DNA from: Thermococcus sp. MV5
Lineage (GTDB): Archaea; Methanobacteriota_B; Thermococci; Thermococcales; Thermococcaceae
NCBI RefSeq assembly: GCF_012027425.1
Contig: NZ_SNUE01000004.1
Coordinates: 236,418-300,417 of the forward strand
Direction of reading: 5' to 3'
Length of the DNA stretch: 64,000 nt
Of this stretch, positions 8,129 through 17,244 are shown piece by piece. How positions within the stretch are numbered: the stretch's first letter is position 1; the number at the start of each line of letters is the position of its first letter. Below the pieces are notes generated by a model. It saw only the letters and a program-made list of their open reading frames with translations, made no database searches and was not told where the DNA came from. Made by a program: the position numbers and the translations under genes.

Positions 8129-9378
8129 ATCTTGATCCCTCCATAACTTCTGTAATAGTATAGATATCCAACTAGGTGAATAAACTTACTGAGAGCACTT
8201 GCTACAGCCGCCCCCATGGCTCCATATAATGGTATTAATAAAGCATTTCCCAAAACATTAACTAAAGCTGTTATGTATGAAATGTTTCGTATTATCTTCC
8301 CAAATCCCTTAGACTCAAAAAATATTCCAAAAGGCTGATACATTCCCTGGAAAAACCCAGCAATAACTAAAATTGACGCCAAGGAATATGTGGGAAGAAA
8401 TCTCTCAGTAAATAATAACTTTATTATCCATTTTCCAAAGAGTATTATCCCAATTGTGTAAGCTATGAGCCAAAGTGTATTGTAAAACAAGATTTTTCGT
8501 GGAATCTTCTCTTTTCTAGCAAATTCTCTAAATACAGTAGTTGTAAATGCCGAAGAGAACGCAACCATTGGAGAAACTAAGGCTATTGCAAGGTTATAAA
8601 AACCCAGTGGAGTGGTTCCAACAAAATATGTTATGAATAAACTATCTAACTTATATGTTGACTGATCCGCGATTTGTCCTAAATATACATGGATGCCATA
8701 CCTTTTTGTTAATCTTAAAATCTCTTTGCCATGTAATTTAATTTCCCTAAACTCTGGAGTCAGCATGAAGATTGAGACTATGTATGAAATGCTCATACTA
8801 ATTCCGTATGCAAATGAGAAAGCTTTTACAGAAATCACATTAAAAAAGATAATGATAGCAATATTGACTAAATATACAACCCGTGAAAGTATTCTCATTA
8901 AAGCAAGAATTTCCACCCTTTTGGTGCCTCGGGATAGGTGAGTTATTAAGTAATAGAGGGGAAAGAATATTAAGAGAAGTGAAGTGTATCTTATAATGCT
9001 CCCAACATTAGTTTTAAAAAATTCATCAATAAACCAGCTAGAAAGTGTCAAAAACAGAGAGTATACAACTCCAATTACCAATCCCAAGATAAAAGCTGTA
9101 CCAATTAATTTTCTAATTCTCTTTTCATTGTCTGTGTGGACTAAGAGTAAACCAGCTGAATTAAACACTCCAAACCTAAAGAATAAGCCTACAAAAGAAA
9201 CTACTGAAATATAAAAAGAGTAAATTCCATACCTCTCTGGGCCAAGTGATCTAGTTACTAGGATAGAAGCTATCATACTTAGTACCATGCTTCCAATGGT
9301 AGATGTATATAATAGACCAGTTTGCTTCGCGGTTCTACTTTTTAAGTCTTGAAGGATATTGAATATCATGCTTTTCAT
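8125..9378 (-). CDS. Polysaccharide/oligosaccharide flippase (Wzx/MOP superfamily)
   Basis: 417 residues, nearly all membrane helices. The N-terminal TGLLYTSTIGSMVLSMIASILVTRSLGPERYGIYSF is the typical polysaccharide-synthesis flippase opening (RxLGpexYGiysf). Such proteins move lipid-linked glycans across the membrane. I chose the ATG at 9378, since GGTGAG lies four bases upstream and the start then sits just past the preceding stop; a frame-open extension of 30 codons upstream is hydrophilic and inside the glycosyltransferase gene. It is only distantly like the second flippase at 53818 and lacks that gene's MSEASKALQKIARG leader. Confidence 0.85.
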   Translation of the reverse strand: MKSMIFNILQDLKSRTAKQTGLLYTSTIGSMVLSMIASILVTRSLGPERYGIYSFYISVVSFVGLFFRFGVFNSAGLLLVHTDNEKRIRKLIGTAFILGLVIGVVYSLFLTLSSWFIDEFFKTNVGSIIRYTSLLLIFFPLYYLITHLSRGTKRVEILALMRILSRVVYLVNIAIIIFFNVISVKAFSFAYGISMSISYIVSIFMLTPEFREIKLHGKEILRLTKRYGIHVYLGQIADQSTYKLDSLFITYFVGTTPLGFYNLAIALVSPMVAFSSAFTTTVFREFARKEKIPRKILFYNTLWLIAYTIGIILFGKWIIKLLFTERFLPTYSLASILVIAGFFQGMYQPFGIFFESKGFGKIIRNISYITALVNVLGNALLIPLYGAMGAAVASALSKFIHLVGYLYYYRSYGGIKI

Positions 9379-9382
9379 GCTC

Positions 9383-10564
9383 TCACCAAAGGTTTTTATA
9401 AATGGATATAAGCCTCTTTGAGGTGTTTTCCCAGTTCCATTTTCCGTATCTCGTTGCCCTAAGTCCAAACCTTCCTAACTTCTTTAAAAGCTTCTTATTT
9501 TTGTAGAGGTACTCAATTTTTGCTGCTAAATCATTTGGATTATTAGCAGTAAAAACTAAACCTCCTTTTGTCATTTCAATTATCTCCCTCAGTGGTTTGC
9601 ATGAACTAACTATGACTGGCTTCCCTAGGAGCATGTATTGGAATAACTTGTGAGGAATCGTGTTGTCAGTATGGGACGTTAAAGTATGGGGAACAACACA
9701 CAATGAAGCAGCATGGAGATAAGAAGGAACTTCTTTAAAGGGTTTATACCCCGTGAATTCTACAATATCAGCTATGCCAAGATTTCTTGACCTTTCTTCA
9801 GTCTTACGGATTTGGTTATCCCTTCCCCCAACAATTACAACTCTTAAATTTGGAATTGTATCTCTTAATTTAGATGTTGCCTGAAGCAATGTTTCAATTC
9901 CACGATGAGATCCGAAGCCTCCAACATAGAGTATCGTAAAATATTTGGTATATGCCTTTACAATACCTCTGTTAACACTTAAATTACAAAATTCAAGCGT
10001 TTCTGTGTTTGTGATAACTTCGATTTTCTTTTCATGTATCCCATGAATCAAAATCAGTCTCCTTTTAGCTTCTTCTGCAACGGTTATTATTTTATTCACT
10101 TTATGTAGCGTATGGTTTTCAAAGAATAACCATCTACGATAATCATAAAATATGAATCTCTCAATTCTATTTCCATGCCAGAGTTTAATTAGTTCGGGAT
10201 ATGGCTCATGTAGGTCTGCGATAATTGGTATCTTAAACTTCTTTGAAGCAAAATATGTAGTATTTACAAGGAATAAATCATGAACATGAATAACATCTAT
10301 ATCATTTTCTTCAATGAATACTTCAATCTGTTTTTTAGCGGAAGGTATTAAATTAAAGAAGCTTCCATAAAAAATCTCATAAAGTGGAGGTTTTGGTATC
10401 CTATTTATTTTTATTCCCCTATACACTTCATGTTCTCTTTCTTTTGGGTTTCTCTTGAGAGCGAGAAGAAATACTTCATGTCCCTCTTTAAGTAATGTGT
10501 TTGCTTCTTTTTCAACTCTAATATCTGGAGGGAAATTGCCCCACAACACCATGCCGATTTTCAT
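9383..10564 (-). CDS. Glycosyltransferase family 4 (GT-B)
   Basis: 393 residues. N-terminal GT4 domain (KIGMVLWGNFPPDIRVEKEANTLLKEGHEVFLL; HVHDLF near 90), then the C-terminal Glycos_transf_1 domain with LYVGGFGSHRGIETLLQAT, a VEFTGY segment and the donor-binding region IPHKLFQYMLLGKPVIVSS. It probably transfers a sugar from a nucleotide donor to the growing lipid-linked glycan on the cytosolic side. Start: ATG at 10564 overlapping the TGA of the upstream gene (TGATGA), with GGTGA six bases before. Donor and acceptor are unknown. Confidence 0.85.
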   Translation of the reverse strand: MKIGMVLWGNFPPDIRVEKEANTLLKEGHEVFLLALKRNPKEREHEVYRGIKINRIPKPPLYEIFYGSFFNLIPSAKKQIEVFIEENDIDVIHVHDLFLVNTTYFASKKFKIPIIADLHEPYPELIKLWHGNRIERFIFYDYRRWLFFENHTLHKVNKIITVAEEAKRRLILIHGIHEKKIEVITNTETLEFCNLSVNRGIVKAYTKYFTILYVGGFGSHRGIETLLQATSKLRDTIPNLRVVIVGGRDNQIRKTEERSRNLGIADIVEFTGYKPFKEVPSYLHAASLCVVPHTLTSHTDNTIPHKLFQYMLLGKPVIVSSCKPLREIIEMTKGGLVFTANNPNDLAAKIEYLYKNKKLLKKLGRFGLRATRYGKWNWENTSKRLISIYKNLW

Positions 10565-11700
10565 CACATTTCACCTGTAATTTCCTGATATATCTCTAGG
10601 AGTTTTTTCTCCTCTATCTCCCAATTGTATTTATGTCCAACCTTATATGCCCTTCTTCCAAACTTAATTACCAACTTTGGATTCTCAATAAAATTAATTA
10701 AGGCTTTTTTAATTTCCTCAACATTGCAGTTAACAACTAAACCAATCTTATATTCCTCTACAAATTTTCCACTTGCTGTTCCTTTGCCAGCTAGACATGC
10801 CCTTCCAACTACCATAGCCTCAAAAAGTTTATTTGCTAATGCTATCCTATAAAGAGGATCTTTCGGCTTAAAAACTAGATACACTAAGCTTCCTTTCTTG
10901 GTTACGTTCAAAACTTGCCCCCTTGGTATAAATCCTAAATACTTTACGGGGAAATTCTTTGAATACATCACAATTACATCAGAAATTCCTTTAACTTCTG
11001 GTCCTGCAAATATTCCCTCGATTTTATGTCTAATTTTAAATATAGCCTCAACAAGCTCCAGAATACAACGGTTTTTGTTAAACCCGCCAATATACACTAC
11101 CCTCAGAATGGAACTATCTGGACGTTCCCATTTGCTTTCTCTTCTCTGCTTCATATTTCTTACTAATCGAATCTTTGGATAAAATCTAAGGAAATACTCT
11201 GCAGCACCTTTAGAGACGGTTATAATAACATCAACATATCTACTTATGAAATGTTGTTCTCTCCACAGTGGCTCTCTGAGAAATTTTGGGATACGACCTC
11301 TTAGAAACATATAGCTCCAGATTTCATGTGAGTCATATATAAGTTTGATCCCAACTCTTTTCTTAAGCCATGCCCCGGGAGGAAGATCTGGCCAATCATG
11401 GACATGAACAATTTTGAATTTCCATTTTTTATATATTTGTAAAGCTCTTTTATAAGCTAGCACTTGCCATATAGGAACTTTTAATATCTCAAAAGGCAAG
11501 AGCTTATCTAGAGGATTTGGGATCTTAATTCGGATTACTTCAATCCCGTTAATTACCTCGTGAGTCGGGTACCGTCTTTTCCTGTCCCAAGCTATGACTT
11601 TAACTTCATACCCATGCTTAACTAAACTCTCAGCTTCAGCAGTTACTCTAGGGTCATGGGTATAATGATTGTTAAGGATCATCAAAACTTTAGTGCTCAT
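10564..11700 (-). CDS. Glycosyltransferase family 4 (GT-B)
   Basis: 378 residues. Opens with VLMILNNHYTHDPRVTAEAESLVKHGYEVKVIAWDRK, HVHDWPDLPPG near 95, VYIGGFNKNRCILELVEAI in the second Rossmann domain and KLFEAMVVGRACLAGK as the donor site. It is clearly related to the glycosyltransferase at 12782 (same DPRVxxEA and IAWDR segments), suggesting an in-operon duplication with changed specificity. The ATG overlaps the stop of the 2-epimerase gene by four bases and is preceded by GGAGGT. The substrate is unknown. Confidence 0.82.
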   Translation of the reverse strand: MSTKVLMILNNHYTHDPRVTAEAESLVKHGYEVKVIAWDRKRRYPTHEVINGIEVIRIKIPNPLDKLLPFEILKVPIWQVLAYKRALQIYKKWKFKIVHVHDWPDLPPGAWLKKRVGIKLIYDSHEIWSYMFLRGRIPKFLREPLWREQHFISRYVDVIITVSKGAAEYFLRFYPKIRLVRNMKQRRESKWERPDSSILRVVYIGGFNKNRCILELVEAIFKIRHKIEGIFAGPEVKGISDVIVMYSKNFPVKYLGFIPRGQVLNVTKKGSLVYLVFKPKDPLYRIALANKLFEAMVVGRACLAGKGTASGKFVEEYKIGLVVNCNVEEIKKALINFIENPKLVIKFGRRAYKVGHKYNWEIEEKKLLEIYQEITGEM

Positions 11701-12785
11701 GTGATTTTACCTCCGGATTCAATCAATGTCTTTACTATCCTCTTACTTGCTTTACCATCCCCAAACTTGTAGCTGTATGTTTCTCCACTTGGCTTAAATT
11801 CTCTTATTGCTTTTATTATTTTTTCTTTATCAGCACCTACAAGAATATTCCACTCATCCTCAACAGTTTCCACCCATTCGGTTCTCTTCCTGAGCGTTAT
11901 GCATGGAACCTTGAGAAAGTAAGCCTCCTTTTGAACACCACCAGAGTCAGTCAATATTTTCTTTGCATTTTCCTCAAGAACAAGCATGTCCAGATAACCA
12001 ACAGGATCTATTAACATAATATTCTCGGCTTTTTCAATCTTTTTGGTAAGGCCATAATATCCCAAGTATTTTTTGGTTCTTGGGTGTATGGGAAAAACTA
12101 CCGTCTCTTCACTTTCGATAAAGGCATCTACAATACTTTCCAAATTCTTTTTAAAATCAGTATTTTCCGCCCGATGCACGGTAGCTAAGAGATATGTCTT
12201 GGATTTTAAACCGATTCTATTGAGAATGTCTGAGGTCTCTCTTGCCACTTTAATATTGTAAAGAAGGGCATCGTACATCACATCTCCAGTTAAATATACT
12301 CCCTCTCTAATGCCCTCACTATGCAAATTTCTAACTGCAGTCTTTGTGGGAGCAAACAGGTAATCACTGACATGATCTGTCAGAATTCTGTTGACTTCTT
12401 CAGGCATTCTTTTATCAAAACTCCTCAAGCCAGCTTCCACATGGGCCACTTTGATATGAAGCTTAACTGTAGCCAAGGCGCCAGCAAGGGTTGAATTTGT
12501 GTCTCCATAAACCAAAACAACATCTGGATTTTCTTTAATAAGAACTTCCTCAATCCTCTTCAACATCTCTCCCGTTTGATACCCGTGAGTTCCCGAACCA
12601 ACACCCAGATAATAGTCTGGCTCCCGTATTTTTAGCTGTTCGAAGAATATCCTATTCATATCATAGTCGTAGTGTTGCCCCGTGTGGATAACCACCTCAT
12701 CGATGCCCTTTCTTTCGAACTCCTGCGAGACAGGTGCCATCTTTATGAACTGAGGACGGGCACCAACAACCGTTGCTATTTTCAT
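11697..12785 (-). CDS. UDP-N-acetylglucosamine 2-epimerase family (WecB/WbpI-like)
   Basis: 362 residues, full length for the family. Diagnostic segments are VVGARPQFIKMAPV (5-18), HTGQHYDYDMNRIFF (35-49), VYGDTNSTLAGALA, HVEAGLRSFDKRMPEEVNRILTDH and LTDSGGVQKEAYFL. The enzyme inverts C2 of UDP-GlcNAc-type sugars. Because the divergent operon encodes WbpD/E/B/A-like steps to UDP-GlcNAc3NAcA, the WbpI role (making UDP-ManNAc3NAcA) is as likely as classical WecB; the sequence alone does not separate them. It overlaps both neighbours by four bases. Confidence 0.88.
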   Translation of the reverse strand: MKIATVVGARPQFIKMAPVSQEFERKGIDEVVIHTGQHYDYDMNRIFFEQLKIREPDYYLGVGSGTHGYQTGEMLKRIEEVLIKENPDVVLVYGDTNSTLAGALATVKLHIKVAHVEAGLRSFDKRMPEEVNRILTDHVSDYLFAPTKTAVRNLHSEGIREGVYLTGDVMYDALLYNIKVARETSDILNRIGLKSKTYLLATVHRAENTDFKKNLESIVDAFIESEETVVFPIHPRTKKYLGYYGLTKKIEKAENIMLIDPVGYLDMLVLEENAKKILTDSGGVQKEAYFLKVPCITLRKRTEWVETVEDEWNILVGADKEKIIKAIREFKPSGETYSYKFGDGKASKRIVKTLIESGGKIT

Positions 12786-13849
12786 TGCTTGTTACCCCCA
12801 TAGATGCAGATCAACATCTTCTCCATCTTTCTCCAAGTGTAAGATTTAAGGAAGATCTTTTTACCAAGTTTTGACTTCTTTCTTATTATTTTTGGATTTC
12901 CCCTTAAGAACTTGAGTTTTTCTTTAACATCATCCATAGAATATTCCACAGGGATTCCAAATTTTTCTGATAGTCTTTCGGGTAGCGTTCCCCTCACTAT
13001 CAAAACAGGAGTACCCACCCACATTGCTTCAAACAGTTTGTTAGGTGCGGCAATTCTATTATTCAACACCTTGGGGTTATAGAGGATGAACGTCAGATGT
13101 GCTTGGGATAGTTCCTTGACAGCTTTTTTATGAGGGATATACCCGAGAAAAATCACATTTCTGCATTTTTTCACAAAATTCTCTAAAATCCCTCTCCCTG
13201 CAATACGAAGTGGGATTCCTAATTCTTCTACGATTTTTGTCATCTCTTTTACAAACCTCCCTTTTGAGAGAATCCCCCCATAGAATACAGTGAAATTCGG
13301 GTCCTTCTGGTCCTCAACTGGAAATGGATCAATAGTGTTTAAAATAACAACAGTTCCTATCTTCGCCCCTCTTTCTATTAGAATGCTGGACATTGTAGGG
13401 TTTACAGAGATAACAATATCCGAAGTTCTTAGAAAGATGGAGTCCAACTTCAGGATAAATCGCTTAACCAAACCATTTTCAACAAAGCTTTCATACAGGT
13501 CATGCACGTCATAAACCCACATGATTTTCTTGAGCTTTTTAAAAATGAATCCTAATATAGCGGTATCAAAATCATGAGTATGAATTGCATCTGGTTTTAA
13601 CTTTAAGATAATCTTAAACACATTAAGGTAAAAGAAAGGAAGCTTTACGGCCATTAATGGGCCATATCTTGCCTTAGGACCAACCCGGATAACTCTAAAC
13701 CCCTCAACCTTCTCCTCTTTGGGATACTTCCCCTCCCTATCCCAAGCAATGATGCAAACTTCATGCCCATACTTAGCCAGACTTTTTGCTTCTTTATATA
13801 CTCTGGGGTCAGGTTTGAACGGATTCGTTACGACCATTACTATCCTCAT
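12782..13849 (-). CDS. Glycosyltransferase family 4 (GT-B)
   Basis: 355 residues from the ATG at 13849, which has the canonical GGTGATGAA ribosome site; nine codons of open frame upstream overlap the GT2 gene. Signatures: RIVMVVTNPFKPDPRVYKEAKSLAKYGHEVCIIAWDREG, HTHDFDTAILG, VYDVHDLYESF, then FYGGILSKGRFVKEM and APNKLFEAMWVGTPVLIVRG for donor binding. It is a close relative of the gene at 10564. It overlaps the 2-epimerase start by four bases. Acceptor and donor unknown. Confidence 0.83.
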   Translation of the reverse strand: MRIVMVVTNPFKPDPRVYKEAKSLAKYGHEVCIIAWDREGKYPKEEKVEGFRVIRVGPKARYGPLMAVKLPFFYLNVFKIILKLKPDAIHTHDFDTAILGFIFKKLKKIMWVYDVHDLYESFVENGLVKRFILKLDSIFLRTSDIVISVNPTMSSILIERGAKIGTVVILNTIDPFPVEDQKDPNFTVFYGGILSKGRFVKEMTKIVEELGIPLRIAGRGILENFVKKCRNVIFLGYIPHKKAVKELSQAHLTFILYNPKVLNNRIAAPNKLFEAMWVGTPVLIVRGTLPERLSEKFGIPVEYSMDDVKEKLKFLRGNPKIIRKKSKLGKKIFLKSYTWRKMEKMLICIYGGNKQ

Positions 13850-13853
13850 TTCA

Positions 13854-14828
13854 TCACCTAAAGGCTTTCTTTCCAAGCAACAGTCCGGCTATAAAGCCGA
13901 AGCTTATTAGGTTATGGAACACGAACATAATCGGAGACAACACGAATGCATCAATGTTCTTTGTTTTAAATGCAAGTCTAATGCTCTCGCCAATCATAAG
14001 TATCCAATACGTCATAAATGGCCAGAGTAGGGCTTTTACGAAGGGAAGAGCAAACTCAAAGCCCAGAAAACCCAGAGGGAATAACCACATTGGTGAGAAG
14101 TAACCCTTCTTTATTGCCATGCTCTTAACAGCACCGTAGTTAAAGGTCTGTCTGAAAAAACCTTTCCATGTTGAGCGGGCGAAGTAATAGCTTATAATTT
14201 CGGGATTAAAGAACAGTTTGTAGCCCTTTTTGTTTATCCTCAGGTTGAACTCGAAGTCGTTTCCAGTCAGCATGTCCTCATCAAAGCCCTCTATTTCTTC
14301 GGCTATTCTCTTGTCATAGAAGGCAAAGGCAACAGTTTTGGCGAAGTGTTTCTCCTCTTTATACCAGAAAGTACTTGCTCCACTCAGAGGAGATGAATAA
14401 ATCAATGCCACTAACTTTGCGAGGCGATTCTCATAAAGTTTTACTATCTTCCCTCCAACGCCTGCAAGTTTTGGTTCATTCTTTTTAACCTCTAAAAAAG
14501 TCTCAACGCTCTTTCTCAAAAAATTTCTCTCAGGATAAGCATGTGCCCCAAAAATTATAAAGTACTTCCCTTTTGCTTCTTTAATCCCTATATTAAATGC
14601 ATAAACCTGCTTTCTTTTTGGATTCACAAAGTATTTGACTAATTTGGGGTATTTCCTTACAAATTCTTCAATAATCTCAGCCGTCTTATCGGTACTCATT
14701 CCATCGAAAACTAAAATCTCGTATTTATCCTTTGGATAATCCTGGTTAACCCATTCTTCAAGACATTTTCTTATATAGTTCTCTTCATTATACGCTGGAA
14801 TTATAACAGTTACAAATGGAAGCTCCAT
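13854..14828 (-). CDS. Glycosyltransferase family 2 with C-terminal membrane helices
   Basis: 324 residues. GT-A fold: [21 protein letters not shown] (6-26), [32 protein letters not shown] where a DxD is usual but reads GAH, then [31 protein letters not shown] for the base/ED motif. From about 235 two or three hydrophobic stretches anchor it. First gene of the minus-strand operon, so perhaps an early glycan step at the membrane. The ATG has GGGTGAAATA upstream. The missing DxD means the metal site is atypical or the family is metal-independent. Confidence 0.83.
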   Translation of the reverse strand: MELPFVTVIIPAYNEENYIRKCLEEWVNQDYPKDKYEILVFDGMSTDKTAEIIEEFVRKYPKLVKYFVNPKRKQVYAFNIGIKEAKGKYFIIFGAHAYPERNFLRKSVETFLEVKKNEPKLAGVGGKIVKLYENRLAKLVALIYSSPLSGASTFWYKEEKHFAKTVAFAFYDKRIAEEIEGFDEDMLTGNDFEFNLRINKKGYKLFFNPEIISYYFARSTWKGFFRQTFNYGAVKSMAIKKGYFSPMWLFPLGFLGFEFALPFVKALLWPFMTYWILMIGESIRLAFKTKNIDAFVLSPIMFVFHNLISFGFIAGLLLGKKAFR

Positions 14829-14841
14829 TATTTCACCCGAT

Positions 14842-14878
14842 ACTTTTTTATTATTGAGTACTGTTTATAAATTGGTGT
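14842..14878. promoter_or_regulatory. Divergent promoter region of the two glycan operons
   Basis: Only 55 bp separate the divergent starts at 14828 and 14884. For the minus strand, AATTTATAAAC (complement of 14864-14874) lies about 25 bp before a plausible start near 14841. For the plus strand TTTTTATTA at 14844-14852 lies about 25 bp before 14874. The two core promoters overlap, so the operons probably compete for or share regulation. Confidence 0.5.
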
Positions 14879-14883
14879 CTCCA

Positions 14884-15489
14884 ATGGCTCAAAAATATTT
14901 CGTTCATCCTTTGGCTGTTGTTGAGGAAGGTGTTGAAATTGGAGAAGGAACCAGAATATGGCACTTCGCTCACATAAGAAGGGGAGCTAAAATAGGGAAA
15001 AACTGCAACATTGGGAAGGATGTGTACATTGACGTGGGGGTTGAGATAGGTAACAACGTTAAAATCCAGAACGGGGTAAGTGTTTACCACGGAGTTAAGG
15101 TTGAAGATGATGTCTTCCTTGGCCCGCACATGACTTTCACCAACGATTTATATCCGAGGGCCTTTAATGAGGACTGGGAAGTGGTGCCAACGCTCGTAAA
15201 GAAGGGCGCAAGTATAGGTGCACATGCCACAATAGTGTGCGGGGTAACAATTGGCGAGTACGCAATGGTGGGGGCTGGAGCCGTTGTCACCAAAGATGTT
15301 CCGCCATTTGGCTTAGTATTTGGAAATCCAGCTAGACTTAAGGGCTTTGTATGTTGCTGTGGAAGACCTTTAAAGAATAAAATCGACGAAGACGAAGAGG
15401 GAGTAGTCTTTAGATGCTCACACTGTGGAAAGGAAGTTAAAATAAAGAAAGAAGATTATGAAAGATGCCTAAGGGAGAGAGACCTATAA
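14884..15489 (+). CDS. WbpD-like UDP-sugar N-acetyltransferase with C-terminal zinc-binding tail
   Basis: 201 residues. Left-handed beta helix of hexapeptides ([38 protein letters not shown]) with the [12 protein letters not shown] and [43 protein letters not shown] segments of WbpD/WlbB acetyltransferases, which acetylate the 3-amino group of UDP-GlcNAc3NA. The tail has CCCGRP and CSHCGKEV, a likely zinc ribbon seen in some archaeal homologues. Start ATG at 14884 after GGTGTCTCC. First gene of the plus operon; the aminotransferase, oxidase and dehydrogenase of the same pathway follow. Confidence 0.85.
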   Translation: MAQKYFVHPLAVVEEGVEIGEGTRIWHFAHIRRGAKIGKNCNIGKDVYIDVGVEIGNNVKIQNGVSVYHGVKVEDDVFLGPHMTFTNDLYPRAFNEDWEVVPTLVKKGASIGAHATIVCGVTIGEYAMVGAGAVVTKDVPPFGLVFGNPARLKGFVCCCGRPLKNKIDEDEEGVVFRCSHCGKEVKIKKEDYERCLRERDL

Positions 15490-15501
15490 TTAATGAAAAC
15501 A

Positions 15502-15520
15502 CTTAAATACGTGAATTCAC
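15502..15520 (+). promoter_or_regulatory. Promoter and small palindrome of the VapBC pair
   Basis: CTTAAATAC (15502-15510) is TATA-like and is followed at once by the perfect palindrome GTGAATTCAC (15511-15520). A start near 15530-15535 would precede the ATG at 15543. A binding site for the RHH antitoxin is a reasonable guess. It would give the toxin pair and downstream glycan genes an internal promoter. Confidence 0.45.
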
Positions 15521-15542
15521 ATATTGATGAATGGTGGTTGAT

Positions 15543-15824
15543 ATGCCAAACATAACTCTTTCAATTCCTCCCGAGATTTATGAGAAGATGAAAAAGCATA
15601 AAGAAGTCAGGTGGAGTGAGGTTGCGAGAAAAGCTATAATTGAATATCTGGAAAAGTTGGAGAAAGGGGGTCTTGAGGTATCAAGCAAAGACATCCTTAG
15701 AATGCTAGGAAAAGATTTTGAAAAGCGAATTAAAGAAACTCCAATTGAAAAATATGAAGAGTACTACAAAAAGGCGAGGGAAGCAGAATGGAAGCGCCTA
15801 AAAAGCTTCATGACACGAATGTGA
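15543..15824 (+). CDS. vapB: VapB-type ribbon-helix-helix antitoxin
   Basis: 93 residues from the ATG at 15543, which follows GGTGGTTGAT. The first strand NITLSIPPEIYEKM and the helix VRWSEVARKAIIEYLEKLEK form an RHH DNA-binding domain; the charged C-terminal half (residues 50-93) should wrap the toxin. It overlaps the PIN toxin by 37 bases. RHH VapB proteins bind their promoter as dimers and neutralise VapC. The pair is wedged between the acetyltransferase and aminotransferase genes of a glycan operon. Confidence 0.8.
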   Translation: MPNITLSIPPEIYEKMKKHKEVRWSEVARKAIIEYLEKLEKGGLEVSSKDILRMLGKDFEKRIKETPIEKYEEYYKKAREAEWKRLKSFMTRM

Positions 15825-16123
15825 TTATGGATGCTGTAAAACCAAAAAAGAAAATTGCTGGATACACCACAATATTGAATCTCATAGAGTTTCCCCGGGG
15901 GGCAGAGCTTGAACTAGAGGTGTTAACGCCCTCTTTAGAGGACTATCTTCTTGCTCTTGAAATATCGCAAACAATGGTGGAGCAAGGAACACCAATTCCC
16001 GCTGTTGATGCTATACTGGCGGCAGTTGCTTTAAAGAGAAACTTCACTCTTGTAACCCGAGACAAACACTTTGATTTTATTAAAAAAGAATATCCTTGGT
16101 TAAAAATTCTTAAGGAGGAATGA
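15788..16123 (+). CDS. vapC: VapC-type PIN-domain RNase toxin
   Basis: 111 residues. The acidic PIN catalytic set is complete: D9 in HDTNVIMD, E34 in NLIEFPR, D74 in PAVDAILAAVA and D92 in TRDKHF. VapC toxins are Mg-dependent endoribonucleases, typically cutting tRNA or rRNA. The ATG lies within the vapB end, and the stop overlaps the aminotransferase start region, so toxin and sugar genes are co-transcribed. No degeneration is visible. Confidence 0.85.
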   Translation: MEAPKKLHDTNVIMDAVKPKKKIAGYTTILNLIEFPRGAELELEVLTPSLEDYLLALEISQTMVEQGTPIPAVDAILAAVALKRNFTLVTRDKHFDFIKKEYPWLKILKEE

Positions 16124-16125
16124 AG

Positions 16126-17223
16126 ATGATACCAATTGCTAAACCCCTAATTGGAGAAGAAGAGATCAATGCCGTTGTTGAGGTTTTGAAGAGCGGAATG
16201 CTTGCCCATGGAAAAGAGGTTGAAGCCTTTGAAAGAGAGTTTGCAGATTATTTGGGGGCAAAGTATGGGATAGCAGTTACTAATGGCACTGCAGCTTTGG
16301 ATGTTGCCCTAAAAGCTATTAAAATCGGCCCGGGAGATGAAGTCATAACCACCCCCTTCACGTTCATTGCATCGGCTAATTCAATACTCTTCCAGGGGGC
16401 TAAGCCTGTTTTTGCTGATATTGATCCAAAGACTTACAATCTTGATCCAAACGAGGTTCTAGAGAAAATAACGGACAAAACCAAGGCTATAGTGGTTGTC
16501 CATCTCTATGGTCAACCCGCGGACATGAAGGCCTTCAAAGAGATTGCCGAGGATTACAAGCTTTATTTAATTGAGGACTGTGCTCAAGCTCATGGAGCTG
16601 AATTTGAGGGGCAAAAGGTTGGAACCTTTGGAGACATTGCGGCCTTCAGCTTCTATCCAACCAAGAACATGACCACCGGCGAGGGGGGAATGATAATAAC
16701 AAATGATGAAGAGCTCGCAAGGAGGGCCGAGCTGATAAGAAACCATGGACAGACTAAGAAGTATTTACATGAAGAGCTCGGTTATAATCTGAGGATGACT
16801 AACATTGCGGCTGCTATTGGAAGGGCCCAGCTCAAAAAGCTCGATGAATGGAATGAGCAGAGAATTGAGAATGCCAAACTATTAAGTGATGGGATAAGTA
16901 AGATTGATGGATTAACCCCACCTTATACTGATCCAAGAGTCAAACACGTATTTCATCAATATGTGATTAGGGTGGAGGAAGGGTTTCCGTTAAGTAGAGA
17001 GGAGCTCATGGCAAAATTGAGGGAAAAAGGAATTGGGAGCGCTGTACATTATCCGATTCCTGTCCACCATCAGCCTTTCTATCAAAAACTGGGCTATCCA
17101 AAAGATATTTGTCCAAATGCTATTGAGGCAGCAAAGAGAGTTCTCAGCTTACCAGTGCACCCGGCTGTTAGTGAGGAGGACATTGATTATATAATAAAAA
17201 CGCTCGAAGAGCTTTCCTCTTAA
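16126..17223 (+). CDS. PLP-dependent sugar aminotransferase (DegT/DnrJ/EryC1, WbpE-like)
   Basis: 365 residues. PLP lysine K180 in SFYPTKNMTTGEGGM, DCAQAHGA (151-158) for cofactor stacking, NGTAALDVALKA (53-64) and TTPFTFIASAN (75-85) are all diagnostic of the fold-type I sugar aminotransferases. Beside WbpD-, WbpB- and WbpA-like genes it is best read as the enzyme that aminates UDP-3-keto-GlcNAcA at C3, using glutamate. I prefer the ATG at 16126, seven bases after GGAGG; another ATG at 16120 touches the Shine-Dalgarno. Confidence 0.88.
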   Translation: MIPIAKPLIGEEEINAVVEVLKSGMLAHGKEVEAFEREFADYLGAKYGIAVTNGTAALDVALKAIKIGPGDEVITTPFTFIASANSILFQGAKPVFADIDPKTYNLDPNEVLEKITDKTKAIVVVHLYGQPADMKAFKEIAEDYKLYLIEDCAQAHGAEFEGQKVGTFGDIAAFSFYPTKNMTTGEGGMIITNDEELARRAELIRNHGQTKKYLHEELGYNLRMTNIAAAIGRAQLKKLDEWNEQRIENAKLLSDGISKIDGLTPPYTDPRVKHVFHQYVIRVEEGFPLSREELMAKLREKGIGSAVHYPIPVHHQPFYQKLGYPKDICPNAIEAAKRVLSLPVHPAVSEEDIDYIIKTLEELSS

Positions 17224-17244
17224 TTTAACTTTTAGGTGATCAAA